A stretch of 64,000 nt of DNA from an uncultured Collinsella sp. (GCA_958427145.1 CAUAAZ010000003.1:1-64000), one strand, 5' to 3'; positions 35,806-45,270 are shown, counted from the stretch's first letter. The notes: generated by a model from the sequence alone, not told the origin. Translations and numbers: made by a program.

Positions 35806-37476
35806 CTACTCTTTATGGCTGCCACCTCCACGCTTGACCAGGAGCGCGACCACGATGAGCGCGGCTCCGGCGACCGCTGCGGCGGCCGCGGCGTACATTG
35901 CCATATCGCCAGTCGAGGGCATAAAGCCTCCGGTGGTAATGCTAGGGGGTGTGCCGGTGGGCGTGTTGATGAGCGACGCCTCCAGGCTGCCCGTCGACCC
36001 GTCCGCGCTGTCGGCGCGCAGGGGCGACTCGGCCGTGATGGTGAGCTTGGGCTTGGCGGCGGCCACCTGGTCGACGTCCAGGCCCTCGGCCTTGACCGTC
36101 ACGGAGCGTGTGCCCTCAAAGGCGGTGTAGCCCTTGGGCGCCTTGAGCTCGCGGACCTCCAGCTTGCCCGAGTCCACGCCCGAGACGGTCACGCGGCCGT
36201 CCTCGCCCGTGGTGACGGTGGCCTTGCCCTCCGCATCCCACGTGCCGTCGGCCGCCAGCGTGCGGTCGCGGTCGTCGGCGATGCTCAGAACCGCCCCGGC
36301 AAGCGGCTTGTCGCCGTCGCTGCCGCGCTTGGTGAGCGCGAGATCCCAGGTGTAGGCGCACGCATCGTCGCTCGGCGTGTGGGTAAAGCCGGCGTCGCCG
36401 GACTGGTCGGCAAAGGGAGAGCGCGGATAGCGCAGGTAGACCTCGTTGGGGTTGCCCTTCGCGATGCCGTGGTTGCACGCGCTGTTGAGCGGCGCATTGT
36501 ACACGGCGACCACGCGGGCGCCCGCGGTGAAGGCGTCGGCCCCGCCGAGCGCGGCGATCAGGTCGCCGGTGCGCACGGTGAAGGTCTTGCCGTCGGCCGC
36601 TACCTTGGTGGCGCACTGGGCCGTGATGTCGGTCCAGCCCTTCGCGGGCTCGGTGCCGGCGCGGCCGTCCTTGCCGGCCGAGACTGCGTCGAAGCCGCCG
36701 TCCGCGCCCGCCGCCACGTACACGCGCATGCTCGCGGCGACCTTAGAGGGGTCGAGCCCCGCGCTCATGGTGTCGACGAACCGCACTGTATAGGTGTCGT
36801 AGGCCGTGAGGCCCGCCGGGATCGTGGCCGAGAGGCGCCAGTATAGGTCGTCGGCGACCGTGGCATCGGAGGCCTTCTGCCAGGCGGCGGTGCTGTCCTC
36901 CAGCACATGCTTGGAGACCTTGAGCGTCGCGGCCTTGGGCTTGACGGTGACGGCGCTGCCGCCCACCAGGGCCATGATCGGCGCGGTGCCGGCTTCGTTC
37001 TGGGAAATGGCGTCGTCGTCGGCGACGATGAGCCAGTAGCCGCAGGGCAGCTCGGCCGCCGTGCCCGCGTTAAGGGCCACGGACACGGCGCCAAAGCTCT
37101 GGAGGGAACGAGCGAGCTGTGCGCTCAGCGCGCTCGTAAGGTGGGAATCGGCGTTGAGCCACTCGGCAGCTTCCTGCGCGGTGGTCTGGGAATTGGGCAT
37201 GCCGGCGCTGTGCAGCACGGGCAGGACGGCGTCACGCACGGCGTCGCTTGCCCAGGCGAGCTCGGTGGCGATCTTGGCGTCGCTGTCGCCGTCGACGACG
37301 TTGGCGCTAAAGATCTGGTAGGCGTCGTAGCTGCTCGCCACGGTGCCGCTCACCGTGATGGAACCGGTCGAGGTCGGCGCGGCCTGCGCGGATGCGGGGA
37401 ACACAACCGCGCAGGTGCCGATCAAGAGGGCAAGCAGCGCAAACAAGATCGGGAAGGAGCAAACTTTCTTATTCAC
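35806..37476 (-). CDS. LPxTG-like anchored fimbrial protein (probable basal/minor pilin)
   Basis: 556-residue pilin with the same layout: signal peptide (ends ASAQAA), an N-terminal domain with ASSYDAYQIFSANV, a lysine motif VTVKPKAATLKVSKHVL, a Cna-B domain with GAVLSIADD and the E-box VRELKAPKGY, a sorting motif MPSTGD, a membrane helix and a short basic tail. I chose the GTG at 37476 because GGGAGG lies 8 bases upstream; the in-frame ATG at 37497 lacks one. Its start overlaps the adhesin stop by 8 bases, so translation is coupled. Codon use is markedly GC-richer than the flanking adhesin and major pilin. Confidence 0.9.
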   Translation of the reverse strand: MNKKVCSFPILFALLALLIGTCAVVFPASAQAAPTSTGSITVSGTVASSYDAYQIFSANVVDGDSDAKIATELAWASDAVRDAVLPVLHSAGMPNSQTTAQEAAEWLNADSHLTSALSAQLARSLQSFGAVSVALNAGTAAELPCGYWLIVADDDAISQNEAGTAPIMALVGGSAVTVKPKAATLKVSKHVLEDSTAAWQKASDATVADDLYWRLSATIPAGLTAYDTYTVRFVDTMSAGLDPSKVAASMRVYVAAGADGGFDAVSAGKDGRAGTEPAKGWTDITAQCATKVAADGKTFTVRTGDLIAALGGADAFTAGARVVAVYNAPLNSACNHGIAKGNPNEVYLRYPRSPFADQSGDAGFTHTPSDDACAYTWDLALTKRGSDGDKPLAGAVLSIADDRDRTLAADGTWDAEGKATVTTGEDGRVTVSGVDSGKLEVRELKAPKGYTAFEGTRSVTVKAEGLDVDQVAAAKPKLTITAESPLRADSADGSTGSLEASLINTPTGTPPSITTGGFMPSTGDMAMYAAAAAAVAGAALIVVALLVKRGGGSHKE

Positions 37477-40400
37477 GACGCTCACCTCCCTTCGCATTCG
37501 CCTTGCGACGAATGTGCATCCAGGCTACAGCAGCGCAAAGCGCCGCCGCGCCGGCAAGGTACGTCAGAGTGACGCCCGACATACCAGAAAGGGGCAAAGA
37601 GGTGGAGTAGGTGTTGATGAAGGTGGGGATAGTGTCGGGAAACTCGTGGCCCTCGGTCTCGGCGCTTACCCACGTACCTTCTTTGTCAACGGTTCCCTTC
37701 CTGTAGGTCACCGCACAGTTGATCTCTCCTTTTTCGGTGTCATACCTTGCCACAACCGTGAACTTATAGACCGAGTGGTCGTACGTGTAGTGCGAGAACC
37801 GCGAACCGTCGGTTTTCTCGCGCACATAGTACGTATAGGTCTTGGAAGGGCCACCCGTGGAGTCGCCCGAGTCGTCGGGATTACCCCTGACATCAGCGAG
37901 CGAGTACTTGAGCTCAACCTCTTTATCAGTGGTGTCTTTGAACGAAAGCGTCTGCTTCGTTTCTTTACCAGAGGTCACGGCAGTACCGATGATGTTTTTA
38001 AATTTGCTGTCTTTCGCAAACTGAAGTGTAAACTCCTTCATCTCGCCACCCTCAACGACCTTAGTCGCCTTAGGAGTCCAGGAGGCGGGGGGCACGATTT
38101 TGTTGGTAAAGGTCGGTTTCTTACTGTTACCGATAGTAACCGTAGTCTTCGTGCTATCTTGTGAGCTATCTTGTGGGATGTCAACGGAATAGCTTTCGGA
38201 ACCAAGTGGTTTGAAGATGGGATCCTTCTCTGTCTTTTTAGAAACGGTTATTTCTTTTACCTTGTAATAATTAATAGGAATCGACATGAGATATTTAGTG
38301 TCGGATGGATTGTCCTCAACTTTTACCACGATCTTGTAAATGGTCTCGTCGAATTTGGTATCCAATTCGTTTTCGCCGCTGATGGGTTCCTCAACAAGAT
38401 AGAAAACGTATTGTCCCGAAGAATAGTCCTTGCCAGAGTCGAAGGTGATATTGCCGTTTGTTTGATCAACAGGCGCCTCGCCCGCAACACTGCAATCGCC
38501 CATATCAAATGTGTCGTCATCTTTCCAAGAAGGCTCGATGTCACCATCCTGGCGCAGCAACTTAAATCTGTAATTGTGCGTGCTAAGGCCTTGCGAGATT
38601 CCCTTTTCATCTTTAAGCACCTTGGTGGCATTGAGCTTCATGCTCGGATAAACACTCAGATCCTTGACCTCGCCAACGACAAGATCGCCGTTGGTCATGA
38701 TGCCGCCACCGTGGGTGTAGGAATAGTTACCACTGATAATGGTCGTAGCCGCTGTCTGCGCCTTTCCCATGGCATCGGCAGTCGGATGGGCCTCAAGACC
38801 GAACATGTACTTGGCCTCGGCGCCGCCATTCGGCTCAATGGTGATCTTCTCGCCGTCGCAAGTGCCCTGCCAACCAGCCGAGTCGCCGCCGAGCATCTTG
38901 CCGAGCACAACTGCAATTGTCGAGTTCGCACCATCTTTTTTACGCACCAGGAAGAAATCCTTATGGCCGGATTTTTTGAAGGGCTCGGTAATGTACTCGG
39001 AGTTACTATCCTCGTTCTTCCCATATCCGCCGGCAGAGTAGTGTTCACCATTATTATCTTTATTGTTATAAATAGCGGCACCGTTGGAATGCGAAACGAT
39101 TGTTTCGCCCGTAGGGCAAGCGCCAACGCCGCCGCCCCAGCCGCCAGCCTCATTTTCGGCAATCAACGTCTTTACGATATTGAGCTTGCCGCCCTTCTGG
39201 ATAAAGACGCCACCGCCGCCCCAGTCGCCGCCGCGATCCTTACCCGTCATAGTCTTGTTGTTCGTAATGTAAATCTTGCTGTTCTCACCAGCGCTAATTG
39301 TTGCCATCGTACCAGTGTTGTCACCGCCAGCGATACGCAAACCGCCGCCCTCAGCGTTCTCCGCCACGTTGCCGGCAATCGTGCCGCCAGTCATTTCAAA
39401 CTCGATGGTCTGGTTGTAAAAACCAGCGTAAACGCCACCGCCAGCCTCATGGGAGTAGTTAGCAGTAACTGAGCCACCCGTTATACTGAGCTTGCCACCA
39501 TTTACACATGCAATGCCACCGCCACCGAGCAGGCCATTGTTAAACGATTCAGAGATATTGGAATCGACACGATTGTTAGTAATGCTTGCCGAATCGCTGA
39601 TACTAACGCAAGCATTTTTGGTAAAGACGCCGCCGCCATAACCATTTTCGGGACTGCCGCCGCTGTTGCAAGTGTTTTCATACGTAGCGTTGCCAGAGAT
39701 AATTCCGCCCGTAAGCTTCAGGGTGGCTCCCTTGTCAGCATAGATGCCGCCGCCAGAACCCGACTTGTTTCCCGCGACCACGCCGCCTGTCATTTCGAGA
39801 CTGGCATTCGCGCCCGCCTTCTCGCCCGTTATGCACAGGCCACCGCCCCAGCCACCGCCGTTGCCATTGGTGACGTAACCGCCTTCGATTTTGACTTTAC
39901 CCTCAGAAAAAATCACATGGCCGTCATCGCTCAGATTGGCGGCCGTGGTAATCATGCCGCCCTTGAGATCGAGCGTGCCGCCCTCTTTAACGGTGACCAC
40001 ATGCTTTACGGAACCGCTGTCCGATGCCGCATCAATAGCGCCAAAGCCCGTAACGACATGCCTGATCGTAGTCTCGGTTGTGCCGAGTCCATCTTGATTG
40101 GGCGTGCTCTTGGTCTCAAAGTAAGTAAGACTCTTAGGAGTGCCACTATTTGAGCCGTTTCCTGTTTCCCATTCCATAGACGCAAGATGACCCGCCGTCG
40201 TTTCGACCAGGGTCTGTTCGTCTTTTGTTTTACCTAAATCCTCGATAGTGAGTGTGGCTCCATTTTCGACCACAAAGAAGGAGTCTTTGTTGCCGGAACC
40301 ACGGTAGAGCATGTGTCCCGCAAGATCGATAGCAGTGTCTTTGGTGATGGTGATCTGCTTATCCGAATAGGCAAAATCCGTCAGTCGGAACTTGCCGCCA

Positions 40401-40849
40401 TTGGTGAACGTCTCAGCAATATTACCTTTCACCTCGTTATAGCCATCGGCACTGACGGTAGCGGGAGCGATAGCGTTTTCATCGTTAGTTTCATCATCAG
40501 AAGGCTGTGTATCGGAAGGCTGCGCGGCGCCCTTGGCCTCCGCGTCGTCGGACGGCAGTCCCGCGGCAGCGGCGTCTTCGCTCGCGCCATTCTCGGCATC
40601 ATCGCTAATCTGCTTTTCGGCACCCCCGTTAGCGGTGCTGTCTACACCAGTAGACTCACTTGAGGAACCCTCCCCCATCACAGCTTCCTCGGCAGAAACC
40701 GTCTGAGCATCGTTGGCAATGGCCTGCGAGATCGGAGGCATGACGAGCGACAGCACCAGGCTCAAAACGGATGCTCCGCACAAAACGCCTGCCAGTACAT
40801 GGCGCGTCGCTTTTTTACTCTGCTTAGTTTTTTCTGAATTCGCTTTCAT
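37469..40849 (-). CDS. Large LPxTG adhesin, probable pilus tip
   Basis: 1126-residue surface protein. The signal peptide spans about residues 1-45, followed by a low-complexity acidic region rich in Ser, Asp and Glu. Residues about 130-640 show repeated GGG(I/V)(Y/F)-plus-TGGTI.GN strings typical of a right-handed parallel beta-helix. Two pilin-like/Cna-B-type domains follow (SMKLNATKVLKDEKG and SWTPKATKVVEGGEMK), the second ending in a VYKFTVVARYD strand. The sorting signal is LPLSG, with membrane helix and basic tail. GGGGAGGAG precedes the ATG. It is the first gene of the pilus operon; a tip adhesin role is inferred from size, position and beta-helix. Confidence 0.9.
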   Translation of the reverse strand: MKANSEKTKQSKKATRHVLAGVLCGASVLSLVLSLVMPPISQAIANDAQTVSAEEAVMGEGSSSESTGVDSTANGGAEKQISDDAENGASEDAAAAGLPSDDAEAKGAAQPSDTQPSDDETNDENAIAPATVSADGYNEVKGNIAETFTNGGKFRLTDFAYSDKQITITKDTAIDLAGHMLYRGSGNKDSFFVVENGATLTIEDLGKTKDEQTLVETTAGHLASMEWETGNGSNSGTPKSLTYFETKSTPNQDGLGTTETTIRHVVTGFGAIDAASDSGSVKHVVTVKEGGTLDLKGGMITTAANLSDDGHVIFSEGKVKIEGGYVTNGNGGGWGGGLCITGEKAGANASLEMTGGVVAGNKSGSGGGIYADKGATLKLTGGIISGNATYENTCNSGGSPENGYGGGVFTKNACVSISDSASITNNRVDSNISESFNNGLLGGGGIACVNGGKLSITGGSVTANYSHEAGGGVYAGFYNQTIEFEMTGGTIAGNVAENAEGGGLRIAGGDNTGTMATISAGENSKIYITNNKTMTGKDRGGDWGGGGVFIQKGGKLNIVKTLIAENEAGGWGGGVGACPTGETIVSHSNGAAIYNNKDNNGEHYSAGGYGKNEDSNSEYITEPFKKSGHKDFFLVRKKDGANSTIAVVLGKMLGGDSAGWQGTCDGEKITIEPNGGAEAKYMFGLEAHPTADAMGKAQTAATTIISGNYSYTHGGGIMTNGDLVVGEVKDLSVYPSMKLNATKVLKDEKGISQGLSTHNYRFKLLRQDGDIEPSWKDDDTFDMGDCSVAGEAPVDQTNGNITFDSGKDYSSGQYVFYLVEEPISGENELDTKFDETIYKIVVKVEDNPSDTKYLMSIPINYYKVKEITVSKKTEKDPIFKPLGSESYSVDIPQDSSQDSTKTTVTIGNSKKPTFTNKIVPPASWTPKATKVVEGGEMKEFTLQFAKDSKFKNIIGTAVTSGKETKQTLSFKDTTDKEVELKYSLADVRGNPDDSGDSTGGPSKTYTYYVREKTDGSRFSHYTYDHSVYKFTVVARYDTEKGEINCAVTYRKGTVDKEGTWVSAETEGHEFPDTIPTFINTYSTSLPLSGMSGVTLTYLAGAAALCAAVAWMHIRRKANAKGGERRE

Positions 40850-40938
40850 CGATGTCTCCTCCCCAAGAGACTGCGATCTTGCTCTTTCACTATCAAACGT
40901 ATCTGCGCAACCTGTAATTGTGCACGCTTAGACTGCAT

Positions 40939-40968
40939 ATTGTAGCGATTGTTTAGACATCCGAGCAA
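40939..40968 (-). promoter_or_regulatory. Candidate promoter of the pilus operon
   Basis: On the minus strand, TTGCTC is followed after 18 bases by TACAAT, about 90 bases upstream of the adhesin ATG. Confidence 0.45.
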
Positions 40969-40969
40969 C

Positions 40970-41358
40970 AAAAAACCGAAAGTTTTGTAGCAAGTTCTCA
41001 ACTCTCTTGACATTTTCTCAGACTTGCCTTCGTTTATTCGCTATCTATTTTTTGTTTCTACTGGTAATTAAGTTAGTTATCAGTTTTTTAATAGCATTTT
41101 ATTTATTTGCGCAACATTTTGCTCAAGAGCAAACATCCTGTGAACGGTCGAAAATCGACCGTGAGCAATAGGTCATTAACCGGGAGGAATATCCTACCAA
41201 ACTGATGAGAGTATCTTTAACCCATCGGTGGTTAGAAGCATGATGTTCAGACAACTAAATTTGAATTTTCGCGCAGATTTTAGGCATCAATTCGCCTAAA
41301 TCGCCTGAGGCCACCGCAAAAGGAGCCTGTCCCCTTTTGCGGTCTCTCTCCACCGGCG
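40970..41358. other. AT-rich intergenic region upstream of the pilus operon
   Basis: About 390 bases, much AT-richer than the rest of the window. It contains a perfect palindrome GGTCGAaaaTCGACC (about 41145-41160) and a hairpin of the CCTGTCCCC family at 41313-41343. No coding frame with a ribosome-binding site is seen. It probably carries pilus regulatory sites. Confidence 0.5.
41313..41343. repeat. Hairpin of the CCTGTCCCC-core family
   Basis: Perfect arms ACCGCAAAAGG and CCTTTTGCGGT around AGCCTGTCC. It lies 15 bases 3' of the HAD phosphatase stop (minus strand). Confidence 0.75.
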
Positions 41359-42180
41359 CTACAGCAGATGTTCCTCGATAAAGATCGCGATGCCGTCTTT
41401 GTCGTTGCTGGCGGTTACAAAGTCGGCGGCGGCACGAGTGGCATCGCTGCCATTTGCCATGGCCACACCAACGCCGGCGTCGGCCACCATGCAGGTGTCG
41501 TTATCGGCATCGCCAAACACGCAGATGTTCTGAAGCTCCATGCCGTTGAGCTCCGCCACGCGCACAAGGCCGCGCGTCTTGGACACGCGCGGATCCATGA
41601 ACTCGTAGAGTCGCTGCGTGGTTTGCAGAGCCGCCGCTTTAACGGTGTCATCGGCAAATGTCGACGCCCGCTCAATCACCCGCGGCATTACCTCGGGCGC
41701 CATGGTAAACATCACCTTGGTCTGCGGCTCGCGCAAAAACTCGGCAAAGTCGACCACCTTGTAGGGCACGCCGTCGACACGCGACAGGTGCTCGACACAT
41801 GCATTGCTCTCGGGCACATAGAGCACGCCATCCCGAGGGCAAACGGGCGTTGCCGGCAGGCCTGCCATGTGCTCGCAGATGCGCGCGATGGTCTCGCCTG
41901 GCAGCGGATAGCTCAGCTCGTTGATGCCGTGTGCACGGTCGATGACCTCGGCACCACCGCAGCCCACGAGCACGTCCACCAGGCCTTCGATACCCCAGAG
42001 CTCGTACATGGCCTCGGTCGCGTGGGCGTCGCGCCCGGTGCACAGGCCAAAGAGCACGCCGCGCTCGCGCAGGGCGCGGATTGCCGCCACGGTGCGCAGG
42101 GACACCGTGTGCCGGCTCGTGAGCAGCGTGCCGTCGATATCGCAGAGCACGGCTTTGATGTGGCTGAAGGTGGTGTCCAT
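41359..42180 (-). CDS. HAD-superfamily (Cof-type) phosphatase
   Basis: 273-residue sugar-phosphate or nucleotide-type phosphatase. Motif I is CDIDGTLLTSRH, motif II is FGLCTGRDA, the lysine is near SKTRGLVRV, and motif IV is FGDADNDTCMVADAGVGVAM. The cap between motifs II and III identifies the Cof/IIB subclass. I chose the ATG at 42180 with AGAAAGG upstream; the longer frame starts inside a repeat. No operon partner; the substrate is unknown. Confidence 0.9.
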   Translation of the reverse strand: MDTTFSHIKAVLCDIDGTLLTSRHTVSLRTVAAIRALRERGVLFGLCTGRDAHATEAMYELWGIEGLVDVLVGCGGAEVIDRAHGINELSYPLPGETIARICEHMAGLPATPVCPRDGVLYVPESNACVEHLSRVDGVPYKVVDFAEFLREPQTKVMFTMAPEVMPRVIERASTFADDTVKAAALQTTQRLYEFMDPRVSKTRGLVRVAELNGMELQNICVFGDADNDTCMVADAGVGVAMANGSDATRAAADFVTASNDKDGIAIFIEEHLL

Positions 42181-42269
42181 GGGGGCCTTTCTGGGTAACG
42201 CGTCGGTGTGGGGCGTATTCGTGAACGGCGTACATGGTATACCAAGGCGCAGGCCGTTGGGACCCGATC

Positions 42270-42300
42270 GCCACAAAGGTGCCTGCCCCCTTGTGGTGGC
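42270..42300. repeat. Hairpin of the CCTGTCCCC-core family (variant)
   Basis: GCCACAAAGG and CCTTGTGGTGGC flank TGCCTGCCC. The right arm has a small asymmetry, so the pairing is imperfect. Confidence 0.6.
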
Positions 42301-42330
42301 CGAACCCGAAGGGTGGCCTGGCCGGAGCGC

Positions 42331-42395
42331 AAACCATCACAACATTCGACGTTTTTCGGCAAAATCGCGATTTTCGCTGAATGTTGTGATGGTTT
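42331..42395. repeat. 65-bp palindromic repeat, copy 2
   Basis: AAACCATCACAACATTCGAC ... GAATGTTGTGATGGTTT. It ends on the base before the stop codon of the minus-strand MFS gene, so the hairpin directly follows that stop codon. Confidence 0.85.
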
Positions 42396-43682
42396 TTACC
42401 GCCTCGCGGCGCGATCAAAATGCCGGCGGCCAAACAGCAGCAACGCCGCGGGAACCGCCGTCACGACCATGCCCGCCCCTATGAGCGTCTGCTGCACGCC
42501 AAATGTCGCCGCCAGCCACGGGGCAATCGCCAACGGGGCCACGCCAGCGAACATATTGCCAAAGCCCATGACCGAGTTCACGCGACCGAGTTGCTCGAGC
42601 GGTGCCGTCGTTTGCACGATGGTGTTGTGGAGCGGGTTGACGACGCCCCAAGCCACGCCCAGGGCAATCTGGCCGACAAGGGCCACGCCCACGTACGGCG
42701 TTCCCACATAGAGCAAACTTCCCAGGCCCACGGACATAAGCGCCACGAGCAGCGTTTTAAGGTTGACCAGGTGCGGTGGCAAGCGGAGCGCGAGGACGGC
42801 GCCCAGCACCGCGCCTACACCGCTGGCCGACGAGAGCCAGCCCATCCACTCAACACCGACGCGCAGGACATCGCGGTAGAAGAACGACTCCAGCGGATCG
42901 AAGGCACCGTAGCCAAAGTTCGAGAGGAAAATAATGCAGAACAGCAGGGCGAGGACGCTGTTGGTAAAGACCGTCTTGATGCTTGTCGCGAAGGTGACGC
43001 GGGCGAACGTGCTGGGGTTGGAGCTATGGCTGGCAGTGATTGCCGTTGTACTGCTGTCCGCGGGAGTACTTTCACGCGCGGCGACGCGAACTGCTTGCGG
43101 TCTAAAGCCCCAGCCGGCAATGAACGCCAGTACGGTAAAAATCATCATGAGCACGAACACCGCGCGTGACGATGTAGCCGCCGCGACAAAGCCGCCCATC
43201 ATGGGGCCGACGATGATACTCACGTTAGAGAACATGGCGATGGCAGAGTTGATGTCTTTGAGCTCGACAGGATCGTCGGTGAGGTAGGCTGGATAGGATG
43301 TGGTGATGGGCTGGGCAAACCCCATCACAAAGCCCAGGAGCACCGCGCCGAGCAGGACGATGCCGGTCGCGCTGCCAAAGGCAATGGTCGCCGCGCCGGT
43401 TGCCAGCGTGCCCACGATGCTCAGCAAGAAATGACGGCGCGGGCCCCAGGCGTCGAGCGCCGCGCCGCCCGCAAAGGATCCCAGGATCACGAAAACATTC
43501 ATAAACAGAACGGCCAGCGATGTCGCGACGACCGAGGCATCGTCCGCATAGGTGAGCGTTCCGATGACGCCGATAAAGTAGCTGGTCTGAAAACCGGTGT
43601 AGATGAGAAAACGCATCGCCACCAGGCGCTTGGCCTGCACGGACAGCGATGATTGAGGCTTTGAGAAAAGAGAGGCGAGCAT
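42396..43682 (-). CDS. MFS transporter
   Basis: 428-residue membrane protein with about 12 predicted helices, of the enterobactin exporter/macrolide efflux-like (MFS_3) type. The loop between helices 2 and 3 (GGAALDAWGPRRHFL) follows the MFS loop motif G-x-x-x-D-x-x-G-R-R. Start at the ATG 43682 (AAGGAG upstream). Substrate unknown. No regulator is adjacent; two different palindromic hairpins lie between it and the HAD gene. Confidence 0.88.
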   Translation of the reverse strand: MLASLFSKPQSSLSVQAKRLVAMRFLIYTGFQTSYFIGVIGTLTYADDASVVATSLAVLFMNVFVILGSFAGGAALDAWGPRRHFLLSIVGTLATGAATIAFGSATGIVLLGAVLLGFVMGFAQPITTSYPAYLTDDPVELKDINSAIAMFSNVSIIVGPMMGGFVAAATSSRAVFVLMMIFTVLAFIAGWGFRPQAVRVAARESTPADSSTTAITASHSSNPSTFARVTFATSIKTVFTNSVLALLFCIIFLSNFGYGAFDPLESFFYRDVLRVGVEWMGWLSSASGVGAVLGAVLALRLPPHLVNLKTLLVALMSVGLGSLLYVGTPYVGVALVGQIALGVAWGVVNPLHNTIVQTTAPLEQLGRVNSVMGFGNMFAGVAPLAIAPWLAATFGVQQTLIGAGMVVTAVPAALLLFGRRHFDRAARR

Positions 43683-43810
43683 GGAGACTCCTTGTTTCAT
43701 ACGAATGCGGACGGCGGGCATTCGCCACCGTCTGTCAAATCAATCTATTCGCACGAAACATTAAGGACGCATCGAGCCCCTTCTCTCCGTTTTTCGCCCG
43801 TCATGAACTA

Positions 43811-43849
43811 CTTGGTAGATTGTAAGGCATGCCCTACACATCTACCAAA
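43811..43849. repeat. Inverted repeat
   Basis: TTGGTAGATTGTAAGG and the imperfect complement CCCTACACATCTACCAA flank CATG. No T-run. Confidence 0.5.
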
Positions 43850-43855
43850 GCAAAA

Positions 43856-43889
43856 ACCACCACAAAGGTGCCTGGCCCCTTTGTGGTGG
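43856..43889. repeat. Hairpin of the CCTGTCCCC-core family
   Basis: ACCACCACAAAGG and CCTTTGTGGTGG flank TGCCTGGCC. The first 19 bases are also found, inverted and without the partner arm, at about 50-68. Confidence 0.7.
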
Positions 43890-43910
43890 AAGTGACGTTT
43901 GCCCAGATAA

Positions 43911-43947
43911 AACCTGCCAAAACAAACCTGTCCCTATTTGGCAGGTT
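43911..43947. repeat. Hairpin of the CCTGTCCCC-core family
   Basis: Perfect arms AACCTGCCAAA and TTTGGCAGGTT around ACAAACCTGTCCCTA. It lies just 3' of the moaC-mobB stop and 22 bases from the preceding family member, with unrelated arms. Confidence 0.75.
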
Positions 43948-43970
43948 ATGGCAGCGCAGCGAGCCAGCCC

Positions 43971-45266
43971 TTAAAGGTGATCTTGGATAAGATCGCAGAT
44001 GGCTCGGGCGTCGTTGATGTTGATAGCTCGGGTCGCAAAGCCGGCGTCGAAGGCCTGACGCGCCAAGGCCTCATTGCAGGCAAGGGCCAGCGTGTGGCCA
44101 TCGACCAGGTCGAGCGAGCTCTTGCCGCGCAGACGGTCGACACCGGAGCGCGCGACCACGATATTGTCGAAGCTCTCGGTCTTGTAGCCCTCGATGATCA
44201 CCACGTCGACGTCGTTATAACGCGACAGCAGCTCGCGAGCGGGCATCTCGTCCTCCTCGCGCGTGTCGGCGTACTCCGCCCAGCGCGTGGCGCAGATGAG
44301 TCCCACGTGCTTGGATCCGGCTTGGTGATGGCGCCAGGTATCCTTAGCGGGTACATCGATATCAAAGCCGTGGTGCCCGTGATGCTTGAGCGAACCCACG
44401 CGCAGGCCGCGGCGGGTGAGCTCGGCGATAACCTTCTCGACGAGCGTGGTCTTGCCCGAGTTTTGGTAGCCGATAAACGCGATCGCGGGGACGGCCGGTG
44501 TCGGAGCTGCGGGTGCGACGGCGACGGGTGCGCTCGCGGGTGCAACACCGTCAGCGGCCACGGCCTCAGCAGCAGCGGTCTGGCGCTCTGCACGATCCCA
44601 CACGCCCGAGCGGCCGCCCTCCTTGTGCAGCAGACGCACGTCGACGATCTCCATACCGCGATCGACCGCCTTGCACATGTCATAGATGGTCAGGCACGCG
44701 GCGCTCGCGCCGGTCAACGCCTCCATCTCGATACCCGTCTTGCCCGTCACGCCGGCCGTAACCAGCACGTGAAAGCCAACCTGCCCGTCCGCGCGCGCCG
44801 GCGCCCAGCCCTCGGGCACGTCATCGACAGGCGTCCCCGCCGGGGCGATGGGCGCAATATCGCACTTGCTCTTGGTAATGAGCAACGGATGGCACATGGG
44901 AATGATGTCGCTCGTGCGCTTGATGGCCATGATGCCCGCCACGCGTGCGCAGGCAAGCACGTCGCCCTTTTTGGCGCGGTCCTGCAGCACCATGGCTTGC
45001 GTCTCGGGGTGCATGAGGATGGTGCCCTCGGCGATGGCGATGCGATGGGTCTCGACCTTGTCGGACACGTCGACCATGCGTACCTCGCCCTTGGCGTCCA
45101 CGTGCGTCAGCTCGTCGCGACGGGCGTCGCGGGCGGGCTCAGTGGCAGCGCTGGCAGTCGGCTGCGCGCCTGCAACGGCATCGCTGGCCGCGGCCGAGGC
45201 TTTATGGGCAGACATCGCGGCCCTTCGAGCGGCCTTGGTGGCATCGGCGTACCTGCTCTTGGCCAT
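43971..45266 (-). CDS. MoaC-MobB fusion, molybdenum cofactor synthesis
   Basis: 431 residues joining two cofactor proteins. Residues about 60-210 are MoaC (cyclic pyranopterin monophosphate synthase): THVDAKGEVRMVDVSDK, IIPMCHPLLITK, TGKTGIEMEALTGAS, and DMCKAVDRGMEI. An Ala/Pro-rich linker follows, then about 250-431 form MobB (guanine-dinucleotide adaptor GTPase) with P-loop GYQNSGKTTLV and VIIEGYKTESF. The N-terminal ~40 residues are Ala-rich and unconserved. GGAGGATG precedes the ATG, only 4 bases after the moaA stop. MoaC acts early and MobB late in the pathway, so fusion may aid coexpression rather than channelling. Confidence 0.92.
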   Translation of the reverse strand: MAKSRYADATKAARRAAMSAHKASAAASDAVAGAQPTASAATEPARDARRDELTHVDAKGEVRMVDVSDKVETHRIAIAEGTILMHPETQAMVLQDRAKKGDVLACARVAGIMAIKRTSDIIPMCHPLLITKSKCDIAPIAPAGTPVDDVPEGWAPARADGQVGFHVLVTAGVTGKTGIEMEALTGASAACLTIYDMCKAVDRGMEIVDVRLLHKEGGRSGVWDRAERQTAAAEAVAADGVAPASAPVAVAPAAPTPAVPAIAFIGYQNSGKTTLVEKVIAELTRRGLRVGSLKHHGHHGFDIDVPAKDTWRHHQAGSKHVGLICATRWAEYADTREEDEMPARELLSRYNDVDVVIIEGYKTESFDNIVVARSGVDRLRGKSSLDLVDGHTLALACNEALARQAFDAGFATRAININDARAICDLIQDHL

Positions 45267-45270
45267 ATGA

